64,000 nucleotides of DNA, taken from positions 49,486,274 to 49,550,273 of the forward strand of contig CM043942.1 of the NCBI GenBank assembly GCA_014529385.2, written 5' to 3'. Position numbers and translations under genes: made by a program. The DNA comes from Adiantum capillus-veneris. Lineage: Eukaryota > Streptophyta > Polypodiopsida > Polypodiales > Pteridaceae. Shown here piece after piece: positions 53,770-63,689 of this stretch (position 1 is the stretch's first letter; every line of letters begins with the position of its first letter). A model generated the notes under the pieces. That model was not told the DNA's origin. It ran no database searches and saw only the letters and a list, made by a program, of their open reading frames with translations.

Positions 53770-55702
53770 TTCTATTTGCTACTGCTGGAGACAACTGCCT
53801 GTCCATTGTGCCAAGTCCATTCAGGTTCTGCAGCTTTCTGAACAATCTGTCTTTGAAAGCTGGAACCAATTGCAACAACTGATCCAAAGATAATTGAAGA
53901 GGTGAGCTAATAAGTATTTCAAACCAGTCCTTATCCTGTTTATTCTCCACCTCCTTACTCCCATTATTCTGCTCTTGCTTCTCATTTGGGTCATCCTCAA
54001 CATCCACCTGCTTTGCCTGTTGTTTAGCAATCCTTTTTGTAACCTGATCTCTTACCCCTTTTTGCTCCTTCCAATCCAAAGGTGCTTTATCCTTAGACCT
54101 AGTCACTGCTAGAACTTCAACATGATCCTCCTGCACACATTGGTTACTGTCACAAGCCCATTGATGTTCCTCTTCATTCCCTTGCTGCTCCTGTTCTTGG
54201 TCAGTATCTTGAATCTGCTCATCCTGAGAAAACACATCAAACAAGATTACATTTGCCTGAGCTGCTGGCTGATTTTGCTGCTGCTGCTGTTGCTGTTGCT
54301 GCTGTTGCTGATTTCCAGGTTGATTGGGCTGATTATATCTCACAATGGGCATTCCCCTTTCTTCCCTATGCTTCACCCATAAAGCACAATTGGGACCTAC
54401 CCAGTGATCTGGTGCACCACAGTACACACAGGGTCTCCTATTATTATTGTTCTCCTGCTCTCTCCAAGGAGGTCTAGGAGGTCTTGCCCTCTGAAATGGT
54501 GGTCTTCCCCTAAATGGTACTGCTTGATTGGCTCCAACTTCTGGTCTTCCTCTTCCTATGTTAGGTGCTGTCTGCCCTCTATTCTTTGGATTGTACCAAC
54601 AGCTAGCAGTGTTATGTCCATCCCTTTCACAAATGTGACAATACACTTTTTCTTTAGGTGCTACAACAGAATAACCAAACTTTTTAAGTTTTCCTACCAA
54701 ATCTTGCTCAATGCTCTGCTTTTGCTTGACTTTCTTCTTCTTACTGCTCTGTTTCTTCTTTCTTTTTTCTGTTTCCTCATCACTGTCTGATGGTGAGTTT
54801 GAATCTGAGTTCCCACTGGAATCTGTCTCTTCAGATGCTTCTTCTGAATCTGAGTCACTGTCTTCTTTTCCTTTTGCCTTGGTCATGCCAAGTCTCTTCT
54901 CCACCCTTGCAGCAGCAGTAACAAGGTCATCCAGACCTCCAGCAATATCAATGCTAGCTACTGCTCCCTTTAAGATGCTTCTCAATCCTTTCAAAAAATA
55001 ACCTGCTAACATTTCATTAGTGGGTCTTTCATTCCCCTGCAATCTTTCTACTAAAATTCTGAACTTCTGTGCATAGTCTTCAACCAGCATCTTATTTTGC
55101 TTAATGTCTCTGAGTTTTCTCAGGACATCAGTCGGAGTCTTCTCCTTTCTAAATCTCTGCAGAAATGCCTGCTTCAAAGCATTATAAGTAGCAAAATGTG
55201 CAATGCCATATTGGCTGAACCAACTCATGGCCTTTCCTTCCAATGTGGCAGCAAACTGTTCCATCTTAACTCCATCAGCATACATCACCTGATAGCCACT
55301 TGCCTGCCACTTAGTTTCAAACTGTGCCACATGACAGTCAGCATCTTCCTTACTCCCTGCTCTAAACTTGGCTGCCTTGACCTTTGGGTTGGGTGGTGGT
55401 TGAGCCATTGGAATGGGTTGTGGTGGTCTCCTAGGTCTTTGCATGGTAGCCCCCTGAAGTGGGTCAAACTGGATCCTTCTCCTGGTGGTTCTTCCTGCCA
55501 GGAATAAAGCTCCAATAAATTGCCTCACTCTCTCTTCTCCTGCTGCTCCTGATCCTACCCCTCCTTGGTCTACAGGTTGCTGCCCCTGAGCATCGGGTGA
55601 TTGCTGATTGTCATGATCATAGTTAAATGGATCAATGTTTCCATCCTGTGCTTGAGCCCTTGTGTAGTACACTCTTCCTACTCTCCTGTCTCCCTCTGAC
55701 AT
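53699..55702 (-). CDS. gag: Gag of element F with polyglutamine and two zinc motifs
   Basis: 667 residues, start MSEGDRRVGRVYYTRAQAQD. Capsid-like core at residues about 110-270 (FRAGSKEDADCHVAQFETKW, GKAMSWFSQYGIAHF, VEDYAQKFRILVERLQ, AGYFLKGLRS). A Ser/Asp/Glu-rich acidic stretch and a Lys-rich stretch follow (about 285-345). Zinc motifs: CHICERDGHNTASC (CX2CX4HX4C, about residue 358) and CVYCGAPDHWVGPNC (CX2CX4HX5C, about residue 428). A run of twelve Gln follows near residue 470, encoded by CAG/CAA. The C-terminal 150 residues are charged. Uninterrupted and probably translatable. Confidence 0.9.
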   Translation of the reverse strand: MSEGDRRVGRVYYTRAQAQDGNIDPFNYDHDNQQSPDAQGQQPVDQGGVGSGAAGEERVRQFIGALFLAGRTTRRRIQFDPLQGATMQRPRRPPQPIPMAQPPPNPKVKAAKFRAGSKEDADCHVAQFETKWQASGYQVMYADGVKMEQFAATLEGKAMSWFSQYGIAHFATYNALKQAFLQRFRKEKTPTDVLRKLRDIKQNKMLVEDYAQKFRILVERLQGNERPTNEMLAGYFLKGLRSILKGAVASIDIAGGLDDLVTAAARVEKRLGMTKAKGKEDSDSDSEEASEETDSSGNSDSNSPSDSDEETEKRKKKQSSKKKKVKQKQSIEQDLVGKLKKFGYSVVAPKEKVYCHICERDGHNTASCWYNPKNRGQTAPNIGRGRPEVGANQAVPFRGRPPFQRARPPRPPWREQENNNNRRPCVYCGAPDHWVGPNCALWVKHREERGMPIVRYNQPNQPGNQQQQQQQQQQQQNQPAAQANVILFDVFSQDEQIQDTDQEQEQQGNEEEHQWACDSNQCVQEDHVEVLAVTRSKDKAPLDWKEQKGVRDQVTKRIAKQQAKQVDVEDDPNEKQEQNNGSKEVENKQDKDWFEILISSPLQLSLDQLLQLVPAFKDRLFRKLQNLNGLGTMDRQLSPAVANRIDPADVDFVVPVIKVRTLSWRKF
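54276..54311 (-). repeat. CAG/CAA trinucleotide run in F gag
   Basis: CTG/TTG on the plus strand; encodes the polyglutamine run. Confidence 0.9.
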
Positions 55703-55729
55703 ACATCATTACTTGAAAATAAACGTTAA

Positions 55730-55744
55730 CCCAGTGGATCGCCA
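55730..55744 (-). other. Primer-binding site of element F
   Basis: Minus strand TGGCGATCCACTGGG, a few bases after the LTR end. It begins TGG as expected for a tRNA 3' CCA; I cannot name the tRNA. Confidence 0.55.
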
Positions 55745-55748
55745 AATG

Positions 55749-56129
55749 TGTTGTGGGTTAGGTCAACACATGAACATCATACACAGCAAGAATAACCATC
55801 TACTCCACCATACTTCATCAACAACAATTCAGACACAGTAAACATAACTACTCAAAGAATATCAGAGTAAGCAGAGACAATACACTGAATAGTTGCTGCA
55901 CTGCACCATCATCATCACATTCATATCAGAGAACAGATACATCGTGCGCAGATACATTCCCCACTTATATAGATAAATCCGACTTAACTACCCAGTCACA
56001 AGACATTCAGCAGACTGCAACTGAAAGACAGTTACATCCGACTTAGCAAAATACAGCTCAGTAAATATCCGATAAGTCAAAATCCGACTTAGCTATTCAG
56101 AGTCAGTTTCTAACATGTGCCTCTCAACA
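55749..56129 (-). repeat. 5' LTR of element F
   Basis: 381 bp, same termini as 47242-47622. A TATATAGATAA-type sequence on the plus strand (CTTATATAG, about 55967) may hold the TATA box in reverse. Confidence 0.95.
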
Positions 56130-56134
56130 CTCCG

Positions 56135-56279
56135 CGAAGGTGAGCGTAGGGTGGTGAGTGACACACCCTTGCTCTCTTGAGCTTGCTAGATTAGTCTGGT
56201 TGTGTGCTTGCAGCCATTTGTGGCTCGCACACAGTGTACGGCAAGTCCCTTTTTTTGACACGTTCAATAGATGCACACA
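56135..56279 (+). repeat. E LTR-1, right part
   Basis: Continues the LTR started at 46754 after the F insertion: GCGAAGGTGAGCGTAGGG to GATGCACACA. It is followed by 12 bases and then LTR-2. Confidence 0.82.
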
Positions 56280-56291
56280 ATTTTGGCTCCT

Positions 56292-56553
56292 TACAGACAC
56301 CCTATCACCTTCAATGGATGTCTTATCCTTAATTGATTGAGTCATGGACCGGGCTTGTCGTTCCAAAAGGAAAAGGGTAAGAGTGATCGCCGATGAGAGG
56401 CGCACTCTAACAAGAACATTCAAGGGTTAGCTGGCTAAGCATGGGCGCCCAAGTGTGAATGAGGCGAGCTCATATAAGAGTCACCTAAACCTAAAAATCA
56501 CTCACTCTATCATCTGTGCAATTGAAGAGTTCTCTTGCTCCATCTCCATCTTC

Positions 56554-56590
<37 letters not shown>

Positions 56591-56863
56591 CGAGAGAGAG
56601 AGAGAGAGAGAGATAGAGAGAGAGAGAGTGATCGAGCATTGCGATGGCATGGCGGCAGCAAGGCGGTTGAGCGTGGCACGGCAAGAGCTCCCTCTTCTTC
56701 GTGGCGAGGAATCCTCCACGAAGGCGAGCGTAGGGTGGTGAGTGACACACCCTTGCTCTCTTGAGCTTGCTAGATTAGTCTGGTTGTGTGCTTGCAGCCA
56801 TATGTGGCTCGCACACAATGTACGGAAAGTCCCTTTCTTTGACACGTGCAATCGATGCGCACA
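56292..56863 (+). repeat. E LTR-2, 572 bp
   Basis: TACAGACACCC to GATGCGCACA, with TATA-like TATAAGAG at 56473-56480 and a GT/GA compound repeat (about 56553-56630). Directly follows LTR-1 after a 12-base spacer. It is followed by a family E primer site start (TTTTTGGCACCGTTG). Confidence 0.85.
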
Positions 56864-56867
56864 TTTT

Positions 56868-56878
56868 TGGCACCGTTG
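56868..56878 (+). other. Interrupted primer-binding site of E LTR-2
   Basis: TGGCACCGTTG, the first half of the E primer site (full form at 41521-41539). The rest appears 2.2 kb later at about 59100 as CACCATTGCCAGGGAA. Confidence 0.7.
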
Positions 56879-59099
56879 GTGCAGCTAAAGTTGGTCCAAG
56901 CTAGGAAGTGGTCTATGCCAGGCAAGGGCAGCACCAGAGTGCAGTGCAGAAGGCTAGGGCAGGTACCAAAGCCCTAGGCAGCCCAAGGATAGCGGAGGTG
57001 TATGCTTGAAGCGGTTTTTTAGGACAAAGGCGTGCTGCAAAGAGCCAAGGAGGTTGGTAGCCTTCTGTGCCCAAGATGTCGGTTTTTTGTGCTATAGTGT
57101 AGTGATCAGTGTGCTCTAGAAGCCGGTCTAGACGGCTCGTCAAATGGAGCCCTGGTGCTCAAGATATTGCAGTTTAAAGAAAGAGTGTGTTGCAGATCCC
57201 CGACGGGCAAGGCAACTGGGCACAGGTGGCCCGGGCTGATGTCAGTGTATACATGTGTAGTGCTCAAGTTATGGAGCATGCCGGTCTTCTCGGATCGCAG
57301 ATCGGAGCTACGGTGAGCAAGATATCAGCTGTCAAAGTTTGGACGGGGGCCGGATCTGGGGCGGTTTGGCCGCACTGGAAAATGTGCTTGCGGTGATTTT
57401 TTGGGCATCGCCAGGGTTTGCAGAGTTGGTATGCAGCATATGGGACATGCGGGAAGAGACGGCGTGCCATTCCAAGGTCGGAGCGCGGAGAAATGGCCAG
57501 TCGAAGTTGGAAGTGGACAATGGAGGTGTAGCTACAAATGATTTTTTTTCATTTTGGAGTCCATGTTCGAGGACGCAGTGTGGTCGAAATGCCAAGCCAG
57601 GGTGAGGGATGGAAGCCTGGAATGCAGACTTTTGGTGGGATTTGATGACCGGAGTAGTGGGTTTTTGAGCAGAGAATGGTCAGGGTGTGAAGGGAGATGA
57701 TAAAAATCAAGTTTTCATTGTGTTCAAGCAAACTTTCCAAGTCCATTGGGTGGAGCTGATGAGTAGATGCCACGTGGCCCACTTAAACCCACATGCGCTC
57801 TGCGGTCGTCCGATGGCGGGGTACTTAAGCTAAGGCATTGGCCCATTCAAAGGCATGGAGGTGAGCCCCTTTGGAGCTCCATGGTCTGGTGGTTATGGCG
57901 CAAGGCGAAGGCGGTGCCAGGGGCGTAGCGCTGGGCGAAATGCCGACGGTTTTGGTGGCGGTTGAGGGAGTGGGGCGTCGACGCAGTGAGGCGCCCGCCA
58001 GTGGACAGCTAACTATGATGACGTGTCACGCTCGACTTAGGGGTGGTCCCGCGGCCCCAATATTTTAAAGCAGGAGAGAAGGGGCAATAGCGACACCGCT
58101 ATTGCCTCCCCCTCTCGATTAAGAGGAAGGTCCCGCAAGGGTTGAGTATAGAGAGAGAGGAAAGACCATCCGGGGAAAGTAAAAAGGACAAACCAAGGCA
58201 AGGGAATCCGGGCAAGCAAAAGTTGAAGGAGGGCCAAGTGAATAAAGCAAGGGCAAGGTAAGGCTGGACTAAAGTGGCAAAAGAGGAGTCGGTTAGAGAG
58301 GATAAGTCAAAGTCAAAGCATAAAGGGCAGTGCAAGGTTGAGGCCATAGGGTAAAAGATAAAAAATAAAAAATGAAGAGCCTAGGGGGCAATAGCGACGT
58401 CGCTAATGCCCCCCCCCAAAGAGCAAAAGAGAGAAAGAGAGCAGATGGAAAAAGGCGGTGCCCCCTTCCCAAGAGATACCAAAAAAAGGTGCCACATGGA
58501 CCAATTAGAGGGCAATTTCCCAAATTGAACCCCCCACCCTATAAAAGTCAAAAAATTATCAAAGTAGGGGCTTCTTCTTAGTTTTTTCTTGGCTTATGGA
58601 GCCTGTTTGAAGCCTGCAAAGTGGAGCTCTTGGACAGAGGAGTGTGCCTGTCAAAGCCCTTTGCATTTTCCTTGTGTAAATGGCCATGGTGATGGCAGGG
58701 TGAGTTTGTACATGTGTTTTGTGGAGTGTGGTCGAGCCGTTGTTGCCTCCCTTGCTGTTGTTTCCCCTTCCCCCCTTCTCTTTCTCCTGCTTTCATGGTT
58801 CTCCTCGGTGCCGGATGTGTGGAAGTGTGTGCCCCCCCGGACCGACGGTGTGTTGTGTGAGGGAGTGAGATTGAGTTGTTGTGCGCGTGTAAGGGTGGAG
58901 ACAGGCCATGGCAACAAGTGTGCATCGTATGGTGGTTTTGTGGAAGTGTGTGAGCAGTGGAAATCGAGCAGGCGGTGGTCTGCTAGTGTGAGTTGTGTGT
59001 TTGAAGGTGTTTTCTAAGAGGATAGGGGTGTTGTGAATACCCTAAGCTATAGAGAGGCCCTTTTGTTTGTGCTGGGTGTGTTCCCCCATTCTCCCTCTC
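56879..59099 (+). mobile_element. 2.2 kb GC-rich insertion of unknown type
   Basis: Lies between CACCGTTG (56871-56878) and CACCATTG (59100-59107), a near-perfect 8-base duplication. No ORF with motifs, and no clear terminal inverted repeats. It contains two related hairpins around GGCAATAGCG (58081-58111 and 58384-58416), a CACGTG box near 57770 and a TATA sequence CTATAAAAG (58539-58547), so it may be a solo LTR or another non-coding transposon. Confidence 0.45.
58539..58547 (+). promoter_or_regulatory. TATA sequence in the 2.2 kb insertion
   Basis: CTATAAAAG after a C-rich tract, followed by a pyrimidine-rich leader. Promoter role inferred. Confidence 0.4.
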
Positions 59100-60552
59100 C
59101 ACCATTGCCAGGGAAATGCCTTGCACTAAGCTCGAATAGCACTCTATGTTGCTTTGTGGTGCAATGTGAAATGTAGGAAAGGTAGAAAAAGAAAGTGTGT
59201 GGCTGTGGAGAAGGATTTGTGAAGTTTGTTTTTGCTACAGTGTACTGTTTTCTGTTAATAAAGTGTTAGTTTTTTGTTGCAATGTATTGTTTTCTATTCA
59301 TAAGGTGTTAGCTTTAAGGTATGAGATCTATAATGTTAGATCTGTAAGGTACAATAAGTAGATATGTTAGTTAATTAGTTGTTGTAGTACTATAAGAGTA
59401 GCTTTGTTAGTTGCAAGTAGGTAGGTTAGGTGTGTGTGTGCTCGCGCACGCAACACGGCCGCGACGACCTTATCAAAAAAAAAAAAATTAAAAAATATAT
59501 ATATTTTTTAAAAAAATGTAGGACCGAGATCGGGAACATTTCCTAAGCCCAAGCCCAAGGCCACACTCAGGCTCAGGCTCAAGCCTCAGTCACCCTTTGA
59601 AATTACTTATTTTAGCCTCACGCCTACGTAAAATTCAACCCATTTGAGGACCTTCGGAGCTTCGGGTGACCAAACGCTGTGCTATAAAGCACACCACAAC
59701 TCTCTGAGCGATACGCTCGTTTTGAGCTATCACACGCTCTAATTCAAAAACCGATTGTAAAGAGATATTATAAAACATCAAAAAACAAGTGAAAATGGAG
59801 TGCAAAACGCCCAAAAAATCAAACGGTTAACCTTCGAGGGTATTCGCCGATGCTTGTAGGGTGCCAAAGGCACATGCATCTGCGCTCTAGTCGTGTTCTA
59901 AAATCCAAGCAACTAGCGAGCATTTTGACTTATGGGAGTTCTCAATACCCACCTACCTTAGGTTCTGGGCCCTGAACGGGAACCCAAGGTAGTACCACCA
60001 AGGACCAACATATTGCGTATAGTGACTCTTCCTCTCACTACGACATCATGGAGGGTTACCCAATGCCTAATCCTGATAGCTCAATCCAAGACATGTATGC
60101 CATGGGCCCACGGTCCCTGCCGAACATGCTTACCCGCTTGAAGGAAACCTTTAGTAGAGCCACTCGCTTTGAATATGGAGCTAACGATGTAAATGAGGGG
60201 GGCGGGGAAGTAAATTCGCCATTCATGACCAACGTAGACCTCACGTTGTCATGCCATGGCATGTACATAGTGTGAAATAAAACATTCACCTCACTCTTGA
60301 TACTTCTCGATGTATGCAAATAAAAGCAATCATGTACATATTGTGATATATGTTGAAGCGTCTACTGCGGTCATTATCATGTACATATCTATCCGGGGAC
60401 CCTGGATGCGGCGCATTTGCATGCTTTTCCACTTGATAAGATGCTTAATTTGGTTTTACAATGTATATATTCCAAGTGTTTCATGGTGGCACACTCATCT
60501 CGCCTATAAAGATTAATGCGGGTAAAAATTGCCAAAAATAGCAGCTAACAGG
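59100..60552 (+). mobile_element. Family E leader and gag start, plus strand
   Basis: Collinear with the minus-strand E copy (41520 down to about 40300), including the primer-site remainder, the AC/GT repeat with the CGCGAC motif, and the gag start. Similarity fades after about 60250; element G begins at 60553. Confidence 0.75.
59874..60275 (+). pseudogene. gag: N-terminal Gag fragment of family E
   Basis: ATG at 59874 reads MHLRSSRVLKSKQLASILTY and stops after SGP near 59970. The reading resumes as MEGYPMPNPDSSIQDMYAMG and LKETFSRATRFEYGANDVNE (60048-60240), matching 40400-40540 of the minus-strand copy. The rest of Gag is absent. Confidence 0.75.
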
Positions 60553-61432
60553 TGTCGTTGCAAAATTGCATCGAAAGTTACCCAGAATGGTATATTGATG
60601 TAAAATGATGCTTTTTATGCTTATGCGAGTGATCCCACAAATCTAGGGATTTTTCTGACTCCGTTTGGGATTTTTCGCATGAAAAATGACATTTTTTGGG
60701 TAAAAAATGAGCTAAAAATGGCTTAGTTTTGGACTAAAATGGAAAAATGGCCTAAAAATTGACACATCAGCTGAAAATGCCGTGGGGAAGAGAGAGAGGG
60801 CTGCTTTTTACAAAGAAAAAACCATCAATTTTTCTCTACTGTGTAATAGCTTCCATGGTTGCCCAATCTATGTGTGTTGCAGTCCCGCCTCTTCGCAATC
60901 TTGTAACTGAGCTTGTGAGGGAGTGAATTAGGGTTTCCCCTTATCAAAATGGTGTTTGGGCTTCAATATAGAAGCTCTTAAATCTCTTCAAAATCAAAAC
61001 ATGGTCACCAAGAAGGTGGAAGCTTGAGAATTCCTTTCAACTATTTGATACTACGACTATGTAATTGGGGGCGAGGCTACATGATACCATGAAAGAGGTT
61101 TGGGTTTTGATTGGGAATTGTGCTTGTATGAGCATTGAGGTTTCATGGTTGAAACATTAATGTTTTGCAATGGTCTTTTTAAGTGATATTGAATGTGATT
61201 TGATGATCCTCTCATCATACTCTCGACTACGAAAACAAGCAATTTTCAAGCACGATAGGAGAGAGGGTTTGTGACTTTGCTATCACGAACGCTCTTAGAT
61301 TCTCTGTCACCCTTAGAAAGAGGTTTGGTGATTCTCCACAAACGCTTTCCTGCAAAGGTTTTATGAATCTCATCACGAACTCTCACAGTCAGGGTTCTTC
61401 ACCTTCCCTGCTAGACCACACACTTTCCGACA
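60553..61432 (+). repeat. Candidate 5' LTR of element G, 880 bp
   Basis: TGTCG at 60553 and CGACA at 61432 form a perfect 5-base inverted end, and a primer-like site follows. The last 60 bases resemble the C LTR end. No partner LTR is present, so the left edge is tentative. Confidence 0.5.
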
Positions 61433-61436
61433 TTTC

Positions 61437-61455
61437 TGGTGAACCCGACGTGAAG
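61437..61455 (+). other. Primer-binding site candidate of element G
   Basis: TGGTGAACCCGACGTGAAG, four bases after the LTR end. Starts TGG; the tRNA is not identified. Confidence 0.5.
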
Positions 61456-61515
61456 CAGCTAGGGTGGGGGTTCAAATACTTGTTTTGAAAGGTTTAATTA
61501 CAAATAATTAAAGCT

Positions 61516-62312
61516 ATGGATCAGCAAGAGGAACAAGGCATGAGTTTTGATCAAGGAACAATGCAAATGTTTCAAGCATTCGCCATGTTTATGCAACAAC
61601 AACAGGCTGCAGAAAGAAGGGAGGTGTCAGCAACCAAAGCCCTTCAAGCTATTGTGAACAAAATGGACAAATGATGTCACAAAGTTTCTTCGTGGTTATG
61701 TAAAGGAGATGGAGCTACAACGAGTTCCAGAGGTGGACATGATTCGTAGTTTTGAGCTTGTTGTGGTCCCTAAGATTAGAGACCATGTAAGGGGAATCAG
61801 GGAGGAGCGTGGAGAAGGTTGGGAGCAATTCAAATTAGCCCTAAAAGAGGAATACTTCATGGAGGACTCTGAAAGGGTTACAAAAAGGACCTTCTTGGAA
61901 TGGGTTGCAAAGCCAAGAGAAGGACTTTCCATCACCGAACTGTTGAGAGTTTGAGCGACGCTATGCTCAACTGTCAGGAACAGAGCAGGCTACTTTGGAT
62001 AGTGAAAAGACCGAATTGTTCCTTCAAGTTGCTGGTCATGAGCTCCAAGAAAAGCTAGAGCTACTCCTTGAAGATAAGAATACAGAACAGGGTCTAAAGG
62101 CTGAGTGGAAAGAGGTTGAAGACGCAGTCTCATTTCTTGCTAAGAGACAACGTTGTAGGGACAAGATGGTGGTGAATGGTACTACCTCTCCTCCTAGCAC
62201 GTCAAAGATTCCACCAAAGCCTACTACTGTAATTCCAAAAGGTGATAATTCAATGCTTGATGAGCTTGTTAAGGGCATGCAAGAAATGAAGTTAAAAGCT
62301 AACAAGGCTTGA
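61516..62312 (+). pseudogene. gag: Gag of element G, frameshifted
   Basis: ATG at 61516 reads MDQQEEQGMSFDQGTMQMFQ and AMFMQQQQAAERREVSATK, stopping near 61672. After a one-base shift the core continues with VTKFLRGYVKEMELQRVPEV, MIRSFELVVVPKIRDHV, GWEQFKLALKEEYF and TFLEWVAKPREGLS (to about 61952). After another shift come TELFLQVAGHELQEKLELLL, VEDAVSFLAKRQR and MLDELVKGMQEMKLK (61995-62312). Confidence 0.7.
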
Positions 62313-62714
62313 AGAAAAAGGACAACCTGCTATTCTGTAGGACAAAAATCCCAAAGCAAAGAAGGATTTGTGCATAGATACATATGGTGTGATGGCACGG
62401 ACCATGGCAGAAGGGATTGTGATAGCTTTAGTGACGCCTTAAAAAGAGATCTTGTGTTTTTTTAAGGATGGCAAGATCCATCTGTGGGAGACAGGTATGC
62501 CGTTAGGAACTAACTTTGGAAAAGGAGGTATGCAGAAGTTAGTGGAGGATATGGCAACTAGTCATGCTATTTCTGCAGTGGAGGCAGCATGCTACCTATG
62601 GGGTAAAGATAGAGCTAATTCCAAAGAAAGTGCTAAAGTATACTCCAGATGATTTTGAGGAGGTTGACAACTTGGGGCCATATACAGTAGCCTCAGCACT
62701 ACAACATAACATCA
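62313..62714 (+). pseudogene. pol: Zinc-knuckle and pre-protease region of element G
   Basis: One frame gives RYIWCDGTDHGRRDCDSF, a zinc knuckle with the first Cys lost (about 62370-62425). Another gives FFKDGKIHLWETGMPLGTNF and GKGGMQKLVEDM (62455-62560). It then reads toward protease (PDDFEEVDNLGPYTVASAL) and breaks at about 62714. Confidence 0.6.
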
Positions 62715-62860
62715 AGATATCGACGGCCGTACCTTTCCACGCGGTTATCGACGTACTTGCAGCCCGTCGATATATGCGTCGATATGCGCGTGGAAATACA
62801 CGTGGAAAGGCATACTTTACCACGCGTATATCGACGGATATTACCACGAGTATATCGACG
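62715..62860. repeat. Cluster of CCACG-ATATCGACG repeats in both orientations
   Basis: CCACGCGGTTATCGACG at 62737, CCACGCGTATATCGACG at 62820 and CCACGAGTATATCGACG at 62844 are direct copies. CGTCGATATGCGCGTGG at 62777 is inverted. Extra ATATCGACG or CGTCGATAT cores lie at 62717 and 62766. This resembles subterminal repeats of a DNA transposon starting at the G break; no second end is visible. Confidence 0.6.
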
Positions 62861-63004
62861 CAAAAAATTGGGGGGAAAAATAGAAATCCGCGTGCAGGCG
62901 GCCATTTTCGCCTGCGACGCGCTCAGATCTCTTGGCAAAAACCTGTTGCGCAGGTATTATGAAACTCCCCCCCCCCCCCAAACCCATCTCTCTCTCTATC
63001 TACA

Positions 63005-63007
<3 letters not shown>

Positions 63008-63042
<35 letters not shown>

Positions 63043-63045
63043 GAA

Positions 63046-63133
<88 letters not shown>

Positions 63134-63148
63134 GTGTGTGTGTAGGAA

Positions 63149-63188
<40 letters not shown>
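63008..63188. repeat. GT then GA compound microsatellite, about 180 bases
   Basis: GT repeat (63008-63040) followed by long GA tracts with two short breaks. A C-run (62968-62978) lies just upstream. Confidence 0.95.
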
Positions 63189-63189
<1 letters not shown>

Positions 63190-63648
63190 TATGCGTAGGA
63201 AATTAAAATTAAAGAAAGAGAAATTAAAGAGAGAAATGAAATGAAATTTTATATTAACGTCTTCAAAAGGCCAAAGTGACCTATGCGACCAAAAAGTTAC
63301 AATATGGTGGATTTGATACAAAGTCAGCGTAACAAGATGACCAAATGACAAAATAAAATATTATGGAATCCTAAACTACTGGGTGTGGACTAAGCAGTTA
63401 AAACAAGTAGCTGGGATAGGTAGATTATAGGAGATCTAGCATCAGTCGCTGGCGGATCTCATCAATCTCCTCCATGGTCAGTAGTTTGACCGGGCGTTGT
63501 GCATGTCGAGCCAAAGTGACCTGGATCCTCTGATGCAGCCTCTGTTGATGCTGTGTAGTCCTCCGCAGTCGTGGGCATCTGGATCTCCCTAGCTCAGTCG
63601 CTTGTTCGATCAGTATGCATCTGGTGTAAAGCGACGAGCGCTGTTGTG

Positions 63649-63689
<41 letters not shown>

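Larger units (their letters stand above)
47242..56129 (-). mobile_element. Complete Ty3/gypsy element F with extra ORF3
   Basis: 8888 bp, minus strand. Two LTRs of 381 bp (47242-47622 and 55749-56129), identical except two positions by my reading, and flanked by CTCCG on both sides (47237-47241 and 56130-56134). Order on the minus strand: LTR, primer site, gag, protease, RT, RNase H, integrase, ORF3, LTR. It splits an E LTR. No chromodomain and no second RNase H. The LTR likeness points to the most recent event in the window, yet pol has an in-frame TAG and ORF3 has a stop and a frameshift. I cannot name the lineage. Confidence 0.95.
60553..62714 (+). mobile_element. Ty3/gypsy element G, C-lineage, 5' part only
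   Basis: Candidate 5' LTR, primer site, broken gag and the start of the protease region, cut at about 62714 by unrelated sequence. The LTR end and leader resemble those of element C. Confidence 0.65.

Noticed and set aside
57187-59017. ORFs in the 2.2 kb GC-rich insertion
   Set aside because: Several overlapping ORFs on both strands as expected from high GC content; none has a recognisable domain.
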